A program made the position numbers and the translations under genes. 64,000 nt of DNA, taken from NCBI GenBank assembly GCA_001051155.2, contig JYIP02000002.1, positions 999,583 to 1,063,582 on the forward strand. Direction: 5' to 3'. Shown here piece after piece: positions 44,840-55,576 of this stretch; position 1 is the first letter of the stretch, and each line of letters begins with the position of its first letter. Origin of the DNA: Chrysoporthe austroafricana (taxonomy: Eukaryota; Ascomycota; Sordariomycetes; Diaporthales; Cryphonectriaceae). The notes under the pieces were generated by a model. The model worked only from the letters and a program-made list of their open reading frames with translations. It did no database searches and had not been told where the DNA came from.

Positions 44840-45838
44840 CTATGCGGCAATCATAGCAGACTCGTTGAGAGCCGTGGAGACGGCTCCTGCAGAGCTGTCC
44901 TCTTCGAAGATTCCACCGAATATAATACCTTCGTTGATACCTGCAGGTTGCTCTCCACTTGTAGTGATATCCGCGCCGCCGTTCACGGGCTTCTTCAGCA
45001 AACCAAAGTGGAATTGTCCTTGTCCGCTGACATCGTTGGGCACCGCCTCAGTGACCTGGGCAAGTGGCGTTGTACCAGTAGAATAGAAGACCTGGGTAGT
45101 GCTGCGATCGGTTGTCAGCGACCTTGATCTGTCCGTGCTCAGCACAGCTCGACTTACTTTTGAGTGAAATCCAAAGTTAGCCCGAAATTGTGAAACAAGC
45201 CAGCGGTGAAGCTGGTGCTGAACAGCAGCGACGCATTATTGACGTTCGAGAAGAGCATCAGGGTATCAGGGTCGGCAACGGCCTGGTCCAGGATTGTGCC
45301 GGTCTTGAGTACGACCTGGTTGGTGCTGAAGTCGTTGCTCTCGAGGAACACCATCTGATACTCATGGGAGAGGTTCAACGGCCGCGCAGTGTCCTTCATG
45401 ATGCTGAAATGGAGAGTCTTTACTCCGGTCGTAGACGGATCAGTGCCATTGTTACTGGCCGGGAGCAGCTCGGCACGGCGGAAACCTGTCTGGATATTGG
45501 TCGGGCTGGGCGCGAAGATAGACTGGTCACTATGAAACGTAGTGTCAATGGTCCATTCGCGAGAAGTTGCCAGCGGTGGGACAATGATCATCATACCTGA
45601 TGGTCACTTCGACGGGGATGCTATTATTGTCGAACAATGATGGCTGAACAGCAGGCAGCTGCAGGAGCTGGCTGAAGGTGAGGTTCTGGCCGAACACATT
45701 GCTTGGGTTGAAAATGCCATTATCGGTATCGAACGCAGTGAGCTGAGTCCCGGTGGGAATGCGCCCATCGAATTGGATGGTCTGGGCAGCCACCAGCACC
45801 AGGGAGGAAGGAAACCAAAAGAATGACTGAGACAGCAT
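44840..45838 (-). CDS. Secreted glycoside hydrolase family 131 protein
   Basis: Exons 45597-45838, 45158-45529 and 44840-45101 give 291 residues with introns of 67 and 56 nt. GH131 enzymes hydrolyse beta-1,3/1,6- and beta-1,4-glucans outside the cell. A signal peptide (FFWFPSSLVLVAAQ) is followed by the family block GRIPTGTQLTAFDTDNGIF, NPSNVFGQNLTFSQLLQLP, VEVTISDQSIF (formed across intron 1), TGFRRAELLPASNNGTDPS and LSHEYQMVFLESNDFSTNQV. The Glu residues in RRAELLP and VFLESND are the likely catalytic or carbohydrate-contact acids in this family. The C-terminus (STGTTPLAQVTEAVPNDV) completes the beta-jelly roll; no carbohydrate-binding module. Substrate preference is not fixed. Confidence 0.82.
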
Positions 45839-46950
45839 GCTGAATCTCGTTGGTCAAGAAAGAGTGACAGCCGTGAAACTGGCAGGGCGAATGTGATGAG
45901 ATGACAGTTGTGATTTAGGAAAGACCGTTGGCGATCACTCACTCACTCATGGCGTCGTCTGGGCGGCTATAGGGCTGTTATAGGCGACTTAGATCGACCT
46001 ACACCACGGGCTCTATCAGGTGTCAACGGGATTCATGGTCCGGCCCGTCATGTTTGAGAATTAAGTTCGCCCTGATGAGCTCTCTGACGAGGCGCGCGGA
46101 TTGAGTCGTACGGCGCGAGTCAAACCCATGGGATCTTCCTTTAAGATGTGATGAACCGTCTGCACGGAGCTTGCATTATGTGTAAAGATGCAGGCCATTC
46201 CTCAGCAGTAAGTATGAGTGAAAGACTTGACGACCCCTAAAACTAGGGTCTTAAGCGCACCACAGCCTTGTTTGACACTTCATGATCGACGGCTGGGCAG
46301 ATGTCCTGAGCAGGGTTATTGCTTGCACATACTATGGTAAGTGCTCAGGCTCCTGCGTCTCAGGTTCCGAGCTTGGTATTTCTCCGTATTGTTAAAGGCA
46401 GTTGCTCCTAGCGGTATTCAGCGGGTCCTCGACAAAGTTCAATACAACCGAATTCTCGCTTACACAAGGTTCAACCACAGTTGTAATTACCACGCGAAAC
46501 CGATTGTGGCAAAAGGAAATTTAGACTTTATCCGTTGGTAGTGGCTGAGTAACTGAGTTCTTCGTAATTATTATACATATATAAACAGGATCCGAGGTGC
46601 TAGATCATTCCTACAGTAGTCTACACACTTAGAGGAGTCGAAAGTTAAACTAAAGAGCATGCAAAAGTTCGCCTTCCGAAGTATGGCAGCAGCCACAGAT
46701 CGCGAACGATGAATGATGAGTTCTCTAATTGTTCATTCCCCAAGCCCGTAATCGAATGCTTTGCTTGCATACCTTTGCAAGCATAATCTTGGAGCCAACT
46801 TTTTCATCGGCAGCTTACAGTGGGCCTCGTCAGTGCCAGTAATGCTTGAAAGAATAATTATAACAGCCTCCTCTCAGAAGCTCCGGCCGTAATCCGGAGC
46901 GTTGAACGTCTGATCCTGCGGGGTCCAATTATCCTGAGGTGGCCGGTGTG
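45839..46950. other. Intergenic spacer
   Basis: 1.1 kb, partly AT-rich, with no recognised gene or repeat. Confidence 0.5.
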
Positions 46951-49308
46951 CTATTGATTGTGGCCCGGTGTACCACTGTCTAGCTCTGACATAGCAGGCG
47001 AAAATGGACCTGGAGGAGACGTGTCCGAAGAAATCTGACTTTGTGTTGTAGAGACCCGGCTTTGCGGTAGATTTGACGATGCCTGGGCCTGGGATCCCTT
47101 TTGGGCATCGTTTGCCTCCGGCGAATGTAGCAGCGTAGCTACATGTATTTTCGAAACTGATGGCGTGCAAGACATCTCGTACTCGGGGCCGTTCGCAGAT
47201 GTGGGCAGCTCATAGGCAGGAACATAGACCACAATAGCGGCTGCAGGTTGAGCGATAGCATGGCCTTCCAGTTGTTCGGTCTTGTTGGGAAGGGATGGTA
47301 AAGGAGGGTTTTGGAACATCTCCTTTGGTTCATGTTGGTCGAACGGGCTTGAACTCCTACTACCTCCCGCAAAGTGACTGTCGTTCTGTGCCTCCATGTC
47401 TCGGTGTACATCGTCGCCGCCGCGGCGCTGTGGTGCGAGTGCGACCTCGTCCTGAGAATTCTGCTGCTTGTTCTGAGCTCTTCTTCGGGCGAGGAGGATG
47501 CTTGTGGCTCCGCCTGCGACAACAAGCCCAGCGAGGCCTGCTCCGAACCCGATACCGACCTTTGCAGCCTCGGATAGTGTGTCAGAGTGACTGCTACCAC
47601 TGGCGGGGGATGTAATGTTACTCGAGGCTGTTGCCGTCGCTGCCGGTGCCGAATGTGTCTGTTCATACGCTGTTTTAGCTGCGTGTGCCGGAAGTGTGTC
47701 TGTAGTATCGAAGATTGCATAAGGGCTTTCTCACCACCACCATTGACTTGGGGGGCTTTGCTGCTATCTCAGCTAGTAATCCAGATGACTCTGTCTTAGA
47801 ACAGGCACATCATTGAAGATGGGATGAGAAGAAAAGTTATCCTCAAAGGTGAGATCAGAAATCTGAGACCTACAGTTTCCGCATAATTCGTTGGTAGCGC
47901 TGCGGCTTCCGCCCACGTGTCTTTTCCAGTGCGTGACACCTCTGTCATGAAGCCTTCGGACATGTAGTAGATACGAATTTCATAAGTCGCAGGATTAGAC
48001 GCGACCGCAAAATCAGCCGCATCATCATCGGCCAGAGGCCAGTATTTTGTGTCCAGACTGGGATTGACGCTCCAGGCTCCGAGATCCGTATCCGCCACAG
48101 ACGATACGTTATATAAGGAATTGTCGCTGCCGATGTAGAAGATGTATTTTGAGGAGTCTTGGTCGATAGCTAGGGCTAGATTGGCGACCTCTGATGGCCA
48201 ACTCTCTAGCTCGGCGAATACTACTTGAGTTTCATTGACGGTAAAGTTTTGCGTTGATGTACTAGACGTATTGCTGTTTGAGAGAGAATAAGGTGTCGAT
48301 TCTTCTCCTGTTAGTGAAAATCTGATTTGATCCAACGCGAGCATAAAGGGAGACATTGGACGGCCCTCGTCTATTGAAAACACTCACCAACGGTCCATGG
48401 ATTTCCACTGAAAGTCGAAGCGATATCGAGGTTCTGGTCGCTCCTTGCCTCCACGGTATACATCGCCGCTGTCTAATCAACGATAAGTGTTAGCATTTGC
48501 TCGAATAATCCAAAGGCACGTCTAAATATTCAGCGGAGCTGCATCAAGAGTACGGTGCAAGGACCAACACTCTCGAAACAGCTGTCGCAACGCCCGACAG
48601 AAGATATTATTTGTGTCAGAGGGGGAGTATCAAGATCACTAACTGCATTGATCACAGCAGCTCCAACAGCTGGGCCTTGAAGATGATCATCCGGGTTAAC
48701 TTTGCCAATATAACTCCATGTATTGGTTGACCCGTACTCGATTTGATGCAGGCTGGCATTGGTGTCGTGGAAGAATAATCGTGTCCCTGCTAGCTCCGCA
48801 AGGCGGACAGTCGCAAGCCCAGTAATCATGTTGACATCTGGCATCTCGGAATTGTCTGAAAGTTCTTCGTCTGGTGACTCGCGAGACTCCAATGTGTAAG
48901 TCCCATCTTCCATATTACATATGAATCGCTCGTGTTCCAAATTCAAACCGGTACTCTGGTAGAACAAGTCGGCCTATGGCGATCCATTAGCGCTAAGTTA
49001 GGCAAGTCGTGTCTCTGCGTGGGCCATACATATACAGTGTCATCTTGTATAAATCCAACAGCGGCGATATTGGAACTCCTCTTTGGTGCCACCAAGATGG
49101 GCAATGTCAATGGCGATTCTGCCGGCCAGACTGGTGTTGAGCCGCTGTTACACGGGCTGTAGGTGAAGTTCCCTGCTGAGTCGAGGACAATGAGCTGAGT
49201 ACCTAGATCCGTTATGAACGCCGCATATTGGCCACATTCTGAGGGAGTAGTAATAGCAAAAAGGCAAGTCCAGAGTGCTGACCGCGAGATTGGCCGACTT
49301 CTAGCCAT
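46951..49308 (-). CDS. Membrane-anchored fucose-lectin-like propeller protein
   Basis: Exons 49036-49308, 48644-48973, 48388-48472, ~47874-48307 and 46951-47699 give about 620 residues. The junction before the last exon is unresolved: the phases demand either an extra mini-exon near 47.74 kb or a weaker donor. The outer part has repeated strand units typical of fungal fucose-lectin propellers (LFFHDTNASLHQIEYG; YIFYIGSDNSLYNVSS; IRIYYMSEGFMTEVSR). A single membrane span follows (VGIGFGAGLAGLVVAGGATS) with a basic stop-transfer RRRAQ, then a disordered Ser/Pro/Gln-rich cytosolic tail (~170 residues). The first 30 residues form a weak signal peptide. Likely a cell-surface sugar-binding or sensor-like protein; binding sites are not conserved enough to predict the ligand. 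Confidence 0.6.
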
Positions 49309-50979
49309 GTCACGAGCTCTTGACAGACATGGAGATGTATAGAATCAGGAAAGATGAACAAATGAGTGACCAAGCAGCGAGCGTAATACTGTTGTTGCAA
49401 TGAATGAATGGAATGGCGCCGGTTGAGAGAAGAGAAAGACGAAGGCTCAGATAGGGATAGAAAAGGCAAAGGCTCATATGGGGATGGAAGAGTCTCATCA
49501 TTTTGCCCCTTGGTCCCGTGCTGCGGCGTTTGTTGGCACAAGGTTCAGGTCCTGGGATCCTCTGCTTCTCCTTGTCGCAGCAGGGGCACAGAGCACCAAC
49601 ATCATCCAACAAGGCCAACATCCCTCTGAGGGATCTCAAGGCTATTCAGCCCATCTAAGAGCAGCCAATCAAGCATCTTCAACTTGTGGAGTCTTTCTCC
49701 CACCCAGGCCACCAACACGCATATTCGGCGGATCCGGCCAGGCGCGGGCACGGGCCTAGGCTCTTTCTTGTGCTTACAGACTGAAGGGGCATGCAACTCA
49801 TGGGGGGTGCAGAAAAGGGGGGTTTTACAGCAGGTTGGCCAAGTGATAAGCATTGAGCCAGAGATATTATTGATGTCGTATGTCAATTCTTTATGTACAG
49901 CATAAACTTAACTGTATGCCAGAACCAAACGACCATTGAACGAAAACAGAAATAAACAAAAAGCTGTAAAGCATTAACTTAGTTAAATATGATTTATAAC
50001 AGAATAACTATTAAATTCTTAACATATGCTACACATATATTGTGCATGAATTTAGTATACATATAGCACGTATGCCTTCAAGTTCAAATATATATTTAGC
50101 ATATGCATAATGCATACAAGAATGTTACAGACATACTTCAAATTCTAATATATATCAAACAAGTGAGTAGCATATGCAAATACCGTACAATAACATTTAT
50201 TTAGAGTACACATCAAGCAAATGGCATATTTAAATGTATCATAGATGTATTTTCAAACTTCAGCCGATGTCAACATTAAGCATATGCATAACGTATTTAT
50301 ACTTATCTGAAACCGTTTGGAACTGAATCACATCTGATACATTTCCGATTGTTATCCAGTGAACAAACAATGCAAGTCTTTTTTGTATTAAGTTCTATAC
50401 CCCCAACGAGCTAAAATTCCGACTGAAGCAAGCCTCACTAATTCTGTGGGTATGATGCGTGCAAGCTTAGCGGATGCGCAACGCGGTCAAAGTATAGCTC
50501 ACCGCTGCGCCCCAGGGAAATGAGTTTCGGTTTGGTAGATTCTTTCGGCGAGTCGCTTTAGTACGGTTTGTGGCATAGGCTTAACAATGTAGCTTGACCG
50601 GACGAGCCAAACATGTATATAAAAAGGTACCCAGCCTGAAAAGGTGTACGAATGGCTAGTATAAAGCGTTCACGCCAAATCGAAGTCAAAAAACCAATAA
50701 ATAGTGCTAATACCGGCAGGAATGTATATTGAATTTATAAGACGGGCTGGAAAAGGATATAGGGAATACACAAGCACAAAGTGCGTATCAATCTCTGTCA
50801 GTGTTGCAGCGAGTAAGTGTCCCACCTCATGCATAGTAATCCGACTCTCGGGCATTATGCTCCCCAAAAACGCGAGAGAGCAATGACCCCCTGGTGTCTT
50901 CTAACGTGTGCGCCGCCTACGGCAACTCCGACCTTGGGATGCGGTTAGCGTTATGTTCTAGTGAGAATAGAGAAGCGAC
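49309..50979. other. Intergenic spacer with AT-rich island
   Basis: Promoter side of the lectin gene, then an AT-rich block (about 49.93-50.42 kb, listed separately), then the 3' flank of the dioxygenase gene. No gene recognised. Confidence 0.55.
49930..50420. repeat. AT-rich island with recurrent GCATATG/TATGCAT words
   Basis: Strongly TA-rich against its surroundings, with many copies of CATATGC, ATGCATA and ATATATA arranged irregularly. No clear repeat period. TpA excess fits a decayed, possibly RIP-mutated repeat, but no source element can be named. Confidence 0.5.
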
Positions 50980-52288
50980 TTACTGGATGTGAGGGATACC
51001 CAGGTCGACGCGACGCGAGGTGCTCTTTGGATCAAAGTACGGTCGTTCTCCGATCCCAACAGCTCGGTTACCGAACCTGTCTCCAAGGCCATGGTAGTCC
51101 AGCGTCATGGTGTGATATACGCTACGGTTGTCCCAAATGGCTACTCAGGTGTCAGTGACTATGTGCTTCCGCAGCGAGAGCAGTGGAAATCTGAACATAC
51201 CAATGTCATTCTTGTTCTTCCACTTCAGTCTCACCTGGAGATCATGGTTCTGGTAGACCAGATCCAGGAACCATTTCAGAAGATGGTCGCTCTCTGCGGG
51301 CGTCAAACCATTGATGTGCCTAGCAAAGCCTCCAACAGGGAAAATGCCCTTCCAACCCGTTACTGGGTTCGTTCGGACAACCGGATGAGTGGTCTTCAAA
51401 TCGGGGCCGACATTTTCTGGGGCGCCGCGGGGTTTTGTGTATAGATCGAAACCATTGTCCTCAGCAATCTTTCGAAAATTTTCCCCCTTGAAGGTCGCCG
51501 TCAAGCCCTCCAGGAATTTCTGGTATGGCTCGCTGATTCGATCGTAGACTTCGTAGCCAGAAGCCCACAAAGTGTCTGTACCAATAGTTAGTATAAGTCG
51601 TCAAATCGAATATAGAATAGATCTGTGAACAAGACAATATTGGTAAACTGACCGCCGCCTGTTTCGGGAAATTCGATGAGCCGCAACGAGGTATAATCAG
51701 CTGGCACAGGCTCAAAACCAATGTCTGAGTGCCATTGAGCATTGTTCTGCTTCTTGAGACTTCTCTGTTCGTGATTGTGGGACCTGTCACTGTAGAACTT
51801 ATTGAATTGCTTGGAGCTGATAGTACTGATCTCTGGGTCGTCGCCGCCAAGTTCGCGATTGCTGTTTAGCACGGGGTGGATGTGAAGGGAGGATGTCTTG
51901 GGACGCCCAGTCAGCTCCCCTAGACGCAGGATGAGCTTCTTCTGGAGATCATTGGTAAGATCATCTTGGGCACGGAAGAACACGACGCCGCGCTGAGAGA
52001 CTGAGGAACAGATATCAGTAAAATTGAGAGATTTTGTCGAGTTCTGACGCTTGCTTGTGTACACTCACTAGTAATGGCAAGATCTCTGAGCAACTCGTCT
52101 GAGTTAGGAGCATTCAGCCATTCGACAAGGCTGGCCTTTGGGAATTCCCGACCGATGACTGGGGTCACTTCAAAAGACTCATAGGCATCCAGAGCGCCGG
52201 ATAACTTGAGTGGTTGCGGGTACTCCGTGAACACTGACTTTGACTCGACGGGGCCATCAGTGTGAGTGTCAATTGCGGATGGGGCCAT
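50980..52288 (-). CDS. TauD/TfdA-type alpha-ketoglutarate dioxygenase
   Basis: Exons 52069-52288, 51653-52000, 51201-51575 and 50980-51140 (three 60-77-nt introns) give 367 residues. These Fe(II) enzymes use alpha-ketoglutarate and oxygen to hydroxylate sulfonates such as taurine, releasing sulfite, or related substrates. The iron facial triad is visible: His and Asp in WHSDIGFEP and the distal His in IWDNRSVYHT; the cosubstrate Arg lies in GDRFGNRAVG. The segments GVVFFRAQDDLT, GRPKTSSLHIHPV and TTHPVVRTNPVTGWKGIF are typical of fungal members. No targeting signal, so cytosolic. A TATA box is present upstream. Sulfonate use is the best guess; herbicide-type or other acids are possible. Confidence 0.9.
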
Positions 52289-52384
52289 GGTGAAGAATCG
52301 TAGAGTGGTTTAGGCTGCGCTATAACCTTTCGACGCTCCTGCGGGGACCTCTGATCTCTTGTCGAAAGTATGTAATGCCTCTAC

Positions 52385-52392
52385 CTTATATA
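52385..52392 (-). promoter_or_regulatory. TATA box of the dioxygenase gene
   Basis: TATATAAG on the minus strand, about 97 bp upstream of the ATG at 52288. Confidence 0.5.
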
Positions 52393-53096
52393 GATAATCC
52401 ACAGGTCCACTATCCGGCTCTCGCCAACCCACTCATGCACTGCATGCAGTATCGCTGGGGGAAAGACTGGGCTATCGGTGTCAAAGGTGCAACACATTCT
52501 GGACGAGTTCGTGGTCATGACGGAAGACACGCCGGCGATTCCGTGATTTGAGTCGACCTATAGGTGTTGCTTTGATCGTTTCGATAGAGATGATTATGCC
52601 ATGAGGTGGGGTCAATGATATGCTAACTATATACTGCAGATACCCCGACATCCTTGGATCTCCGAGAGCAGGCCTAATCCACATTCTTATAGTATCACTT
52701 TTGATACCGAGACTGAAGTGGGCAAAGAGGCCAGTGGGATACCCGGGAACTACAGAAACGCGACTCATTAGCCCATCCACGCTTTTCAAGTCTTAGAGAA
52801 CATATGATTCTTGACCAAGTCGCACGTCCTTTCATTCCAATGTTGTCTGCGTATCCTTTGGACACGGGAATTAGCTGGAAACAGGGCTTCTGGGTATGGA
52901 GCGGAAGAAGATGCCCCCGTTTCCCCGAGGGCTGAGGCGCCAATCTAGAGCCCCTCTGTCAACCGGGTTAGTAGCCTTTGCGTGATACATGCGAAAATGG
53001 CGATGTAGTCAACGACCCCTGTCCCCTTCTCAATCATGCAGCTCTCCATGCAATGGAAGATGGTGTTCTGTCATTCGTGGCTGGAATGTGCATTTG

Positions 53097-53175
53097 CCGA
53101 AAGAGTCATACCTTTTCCGAAAGACTCATACATTCCCCGAAGACTCATACATTTCCTGAAAGAGTGGTTCATTTT
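53097..53175 (+). repeat. Four-copy ~20-bp tandem repeat
   Basis: Four adjoining degenerate units begin at 53097, 53117, 53137 and 53156. The best copy reads CCGAAAGACTCATACATTCC; the others differ by a few bases, and the third is one base shorter. It lies outside recognised genes. Confidence 0.8.
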
Positions 53176-53782
53176 CGACCGGGACAGAAGCTTTGAATGC
53201 GCTGTGTCCGAAATCCTGAACACTGATGAACTTCGTCTATCGTTGAGCGCTTGAGTCTCTCATGTTCTTAGCACCCAGGTACCGGGCTACACCAGAGAGT
53301 TATCCTGCGAAGATGAGGTTTATGTGTTCTGCATCCATTGTAATTTTCTGTGACAGCCTTGAATTGGCTCAGCGGAAGTTCCACCGACATGACACCTTTC
53401 CTTTCGAAGTCTTGAGCGCTCCAGTAATCGAAGCTTGGAGATTCCTACCTCTGCCAGTTGAACGAGCTTGCCGTCGCTAAAGGCATCGGCAGATCTCGTA
53501 CTGAATCTCGCTGGTTAAGCAATTCGCCAACTTTACTTGCGAGGCGACAGTTTAGTGTATCTGGTCCCAGGCCCACCATCCTCTCCCCTTCTGTTTCTTC
53601 GTCTTTCCCTTTTCTCTTCATCCCTCGCCCTCCTTTTAGCGTTGCCACCTTCCCCGCCCTCACCATTCTTCGGGGACTTCGGCTTAGGCTTGATTATGAA
53701 GCGATGTATAGAGAGCACTTGGATTCTTCTCGTCTAAGACGAACCCTCCGATGACAGAATTCCGAAAAGCCTTACCTTTGAG

Positions 53783-54017
53783 GCTAGCTGGTGAGTTTGT
53801 CCAGCACGATGGTGACGCGATTGATGGAACCGCAGCTCTGGATACCTGCATAGCTCTCTGCAGCATGGGCCAAGGAGTCCACGTTGTTGACAGTGATGAT
53901 GCGATTGTCCATGTTTATCTTTGACTCCTAAACAGTCTGCGCCTGGCTGTCAGTGCTGGCCTGCGTTTCATACAGAAGCGGGATCTCTACCTCTGCCTTA
54001 GCGATCCGCCTCCTGAC
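53783..54017 (-). pseudogene. Decayed small coding piece with in-frame stop
   Basis: From 54017 one frame reads as plausible protein (IAKAEVEIPLLYETQASTDS), meets a TAG at the position after QAQTV, then continues in the same frame ([20 protein letters not shown]) to a TAG at 53783. The internal TAG could be CAG changed by C-to-T, as in RIP, or the T of an intron. The last part, [20 protein letters not shown], can be aligned with the piece at 54299-54496. No known family recognised. Could be two exons of a live gene. Confidence 0.35.
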
Positions 54018-54298
54018 CTACGCTTTGAGATGTAAGGCCAATACTAAGAGCTTCCTGAAATCTTTCTTTCATGGGAAAAATTAATCCCTTATGCCGCCTC
54101 TACATTCTTTGCCGTAACCAGTGAAACACTGTTCTTCTCATGGGATATCAAGCCACGTGCAGACTTTTGAAAAGACGCCGGCAAGAATTTCATCCCAAAA
54201 TCGTTCCATTGCATTCAGTTCAGCTTACCTAATTCCAATATCTATCCATTCTATACATCATTTGCTTACAATATTTAATAGCAATCACATCGAAAGCG

Positions 54299-54496
54299 TT
54301 AATTCACGGGAATGGGATTGACAGACCCTCCAGCCTGAGTGTCCAGGAACGCAAACACAGTGCGCACCTGCTCATTGCTGCCGCAGCCTGTTGCAATATT
54401 CTTGTACAGGATAGTGGCATCCTTGGTATTCTCCCTGAGGGGGTATCCCTCTCCGTCCCGCAGCAGAGAGGCCGCGCCTTGCAGGACTTGAGTACA
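54299..54496 (-). CDS. Terminal exon of an unknown small gene
   Basis: An open segment of 65 codons follows a TAG acceptor and ends in TAA. It starts CTQVLQGAASLLRDGEGYPL and ends TQAGGSVNPIPVN, with balanced, protein-like composition unlike neighbouring frames. Its upstream exon was not located with confidence (candidate coding lies at 54.53-54.70 kb). Its YKNIATGCGSNEQVRTVFAF can be aligned with the end of the next piece at 53783-54017, suggesting tandem relatives. Family unknown. Confidence 0.4.
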   Translation of the reverse strand, partial: CTQVLQGAASLLRDGEGYPLRENTKDATILYKNIATGCGSNEQVRTVFAFLDTQAGGSVNPIPVN

Positions 54497-55576
54497 CTAC
54501 GTTGCGGCGAAGCTGTACTAGGTCTATCATAACAAGCCGCGGGATAAGAGGTGAGATGCCCTCGCGGACGAGGAGAACTGAACGATCTCGCTACGACTAC
54601 TAGATAAGGCGGACAAAAGACTGGATCGCGGCTTCGAGCACTGAGGGGCAGTCTTGACATTTGCGATGTTGCTCGCGCTGAGTTTTCCTAGGTTTCGTGG
54701 GGATTCGCTAACAGTCTGATGGAATGTATCGATTCTAGATGTAGATCTGGGATCAGGTCTGGGTTTAGGGCCCATGCCTCGGATCATTACCAGCAGGGGC
54801 TGTCTCGTGTTATGTAGCGACAGAGTCCCGTGAAGCCTTCCGAGCCATCGTGCGACTGTCGCAATGCAGACATCGAATGTTTGTAGCTTCAGACGCTGCA
54901 AACCTCAGAGAAAGTGACCGATCCTTTATTCGACGGGCCGTCGCCAAAGGGCACTTCTGTCTCCCTAGAAATACGCCAGAAGGGGTGGTCGTTTTTGTGG
55001 CCGCTGATGATGGTTGAAACGGGGCAGGGTCGTTTATTTTGAGCGCACACTGTACGCGAGCCCGTTCCTTGATTCCCATGCATGCACTAGCACCTTGGCA
55101 CCCATTCCGGCGTGGAGGCCTGTTAGGCGGGGCGACGTCATCAGCAGTCCTGATAGCCAAGACCCACAAGCGCTGCATGCCCGTCTGCCCATAATATGTG
55201 TGAGACGGGTGGAAGAGCGAACCTGGAGAAGCTCTCAATTGAGATCCTGTTGGCGCTCGAGGCTATTTTGGAGGATTACGAAGTGATCCGACCGCCCGAG
55301 ACGCCCAATTGACTCTTCCCAGGACCGCTCTAGTGTTTCAACAGTCTTCTTTCCACCGAGCAGGCGAGGAGCTAACCGCCGGCACCCGGGCAATCTCTTC
55401 CCCTTTCGATCTTGTGACAACTTCACGCCTGGTCTAATTCACCGAGCTGCCAAAGAATACATGCTACACCCACCCTTGGACTTCCGAAGAATCGTCCTCC
55501 GGGTCCGGTATTCTTGAACCTTGCTTCGAGCTATCTCTTTCACACCACAGCTCATCGAGGGTCTGCAGCCGCCGCC
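54497..55576. other. Spacer upstream of YVC1
   Basis: May contain earlier exons of the minus-strand unknown gene and the YVC1 promoter. No clear coding signal otherwise. Confidence 0.4.

Larger units (their letters stand above)
52289..53782. other. Intergenic spacer
   Basis: Holds the dioxygenase promoter and the tandem repeat at 53.1 kb. No gene was recognised; frames at 53.4-53.75 kb are pyrimidine-rich low complexity. Confidence 0.5.
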
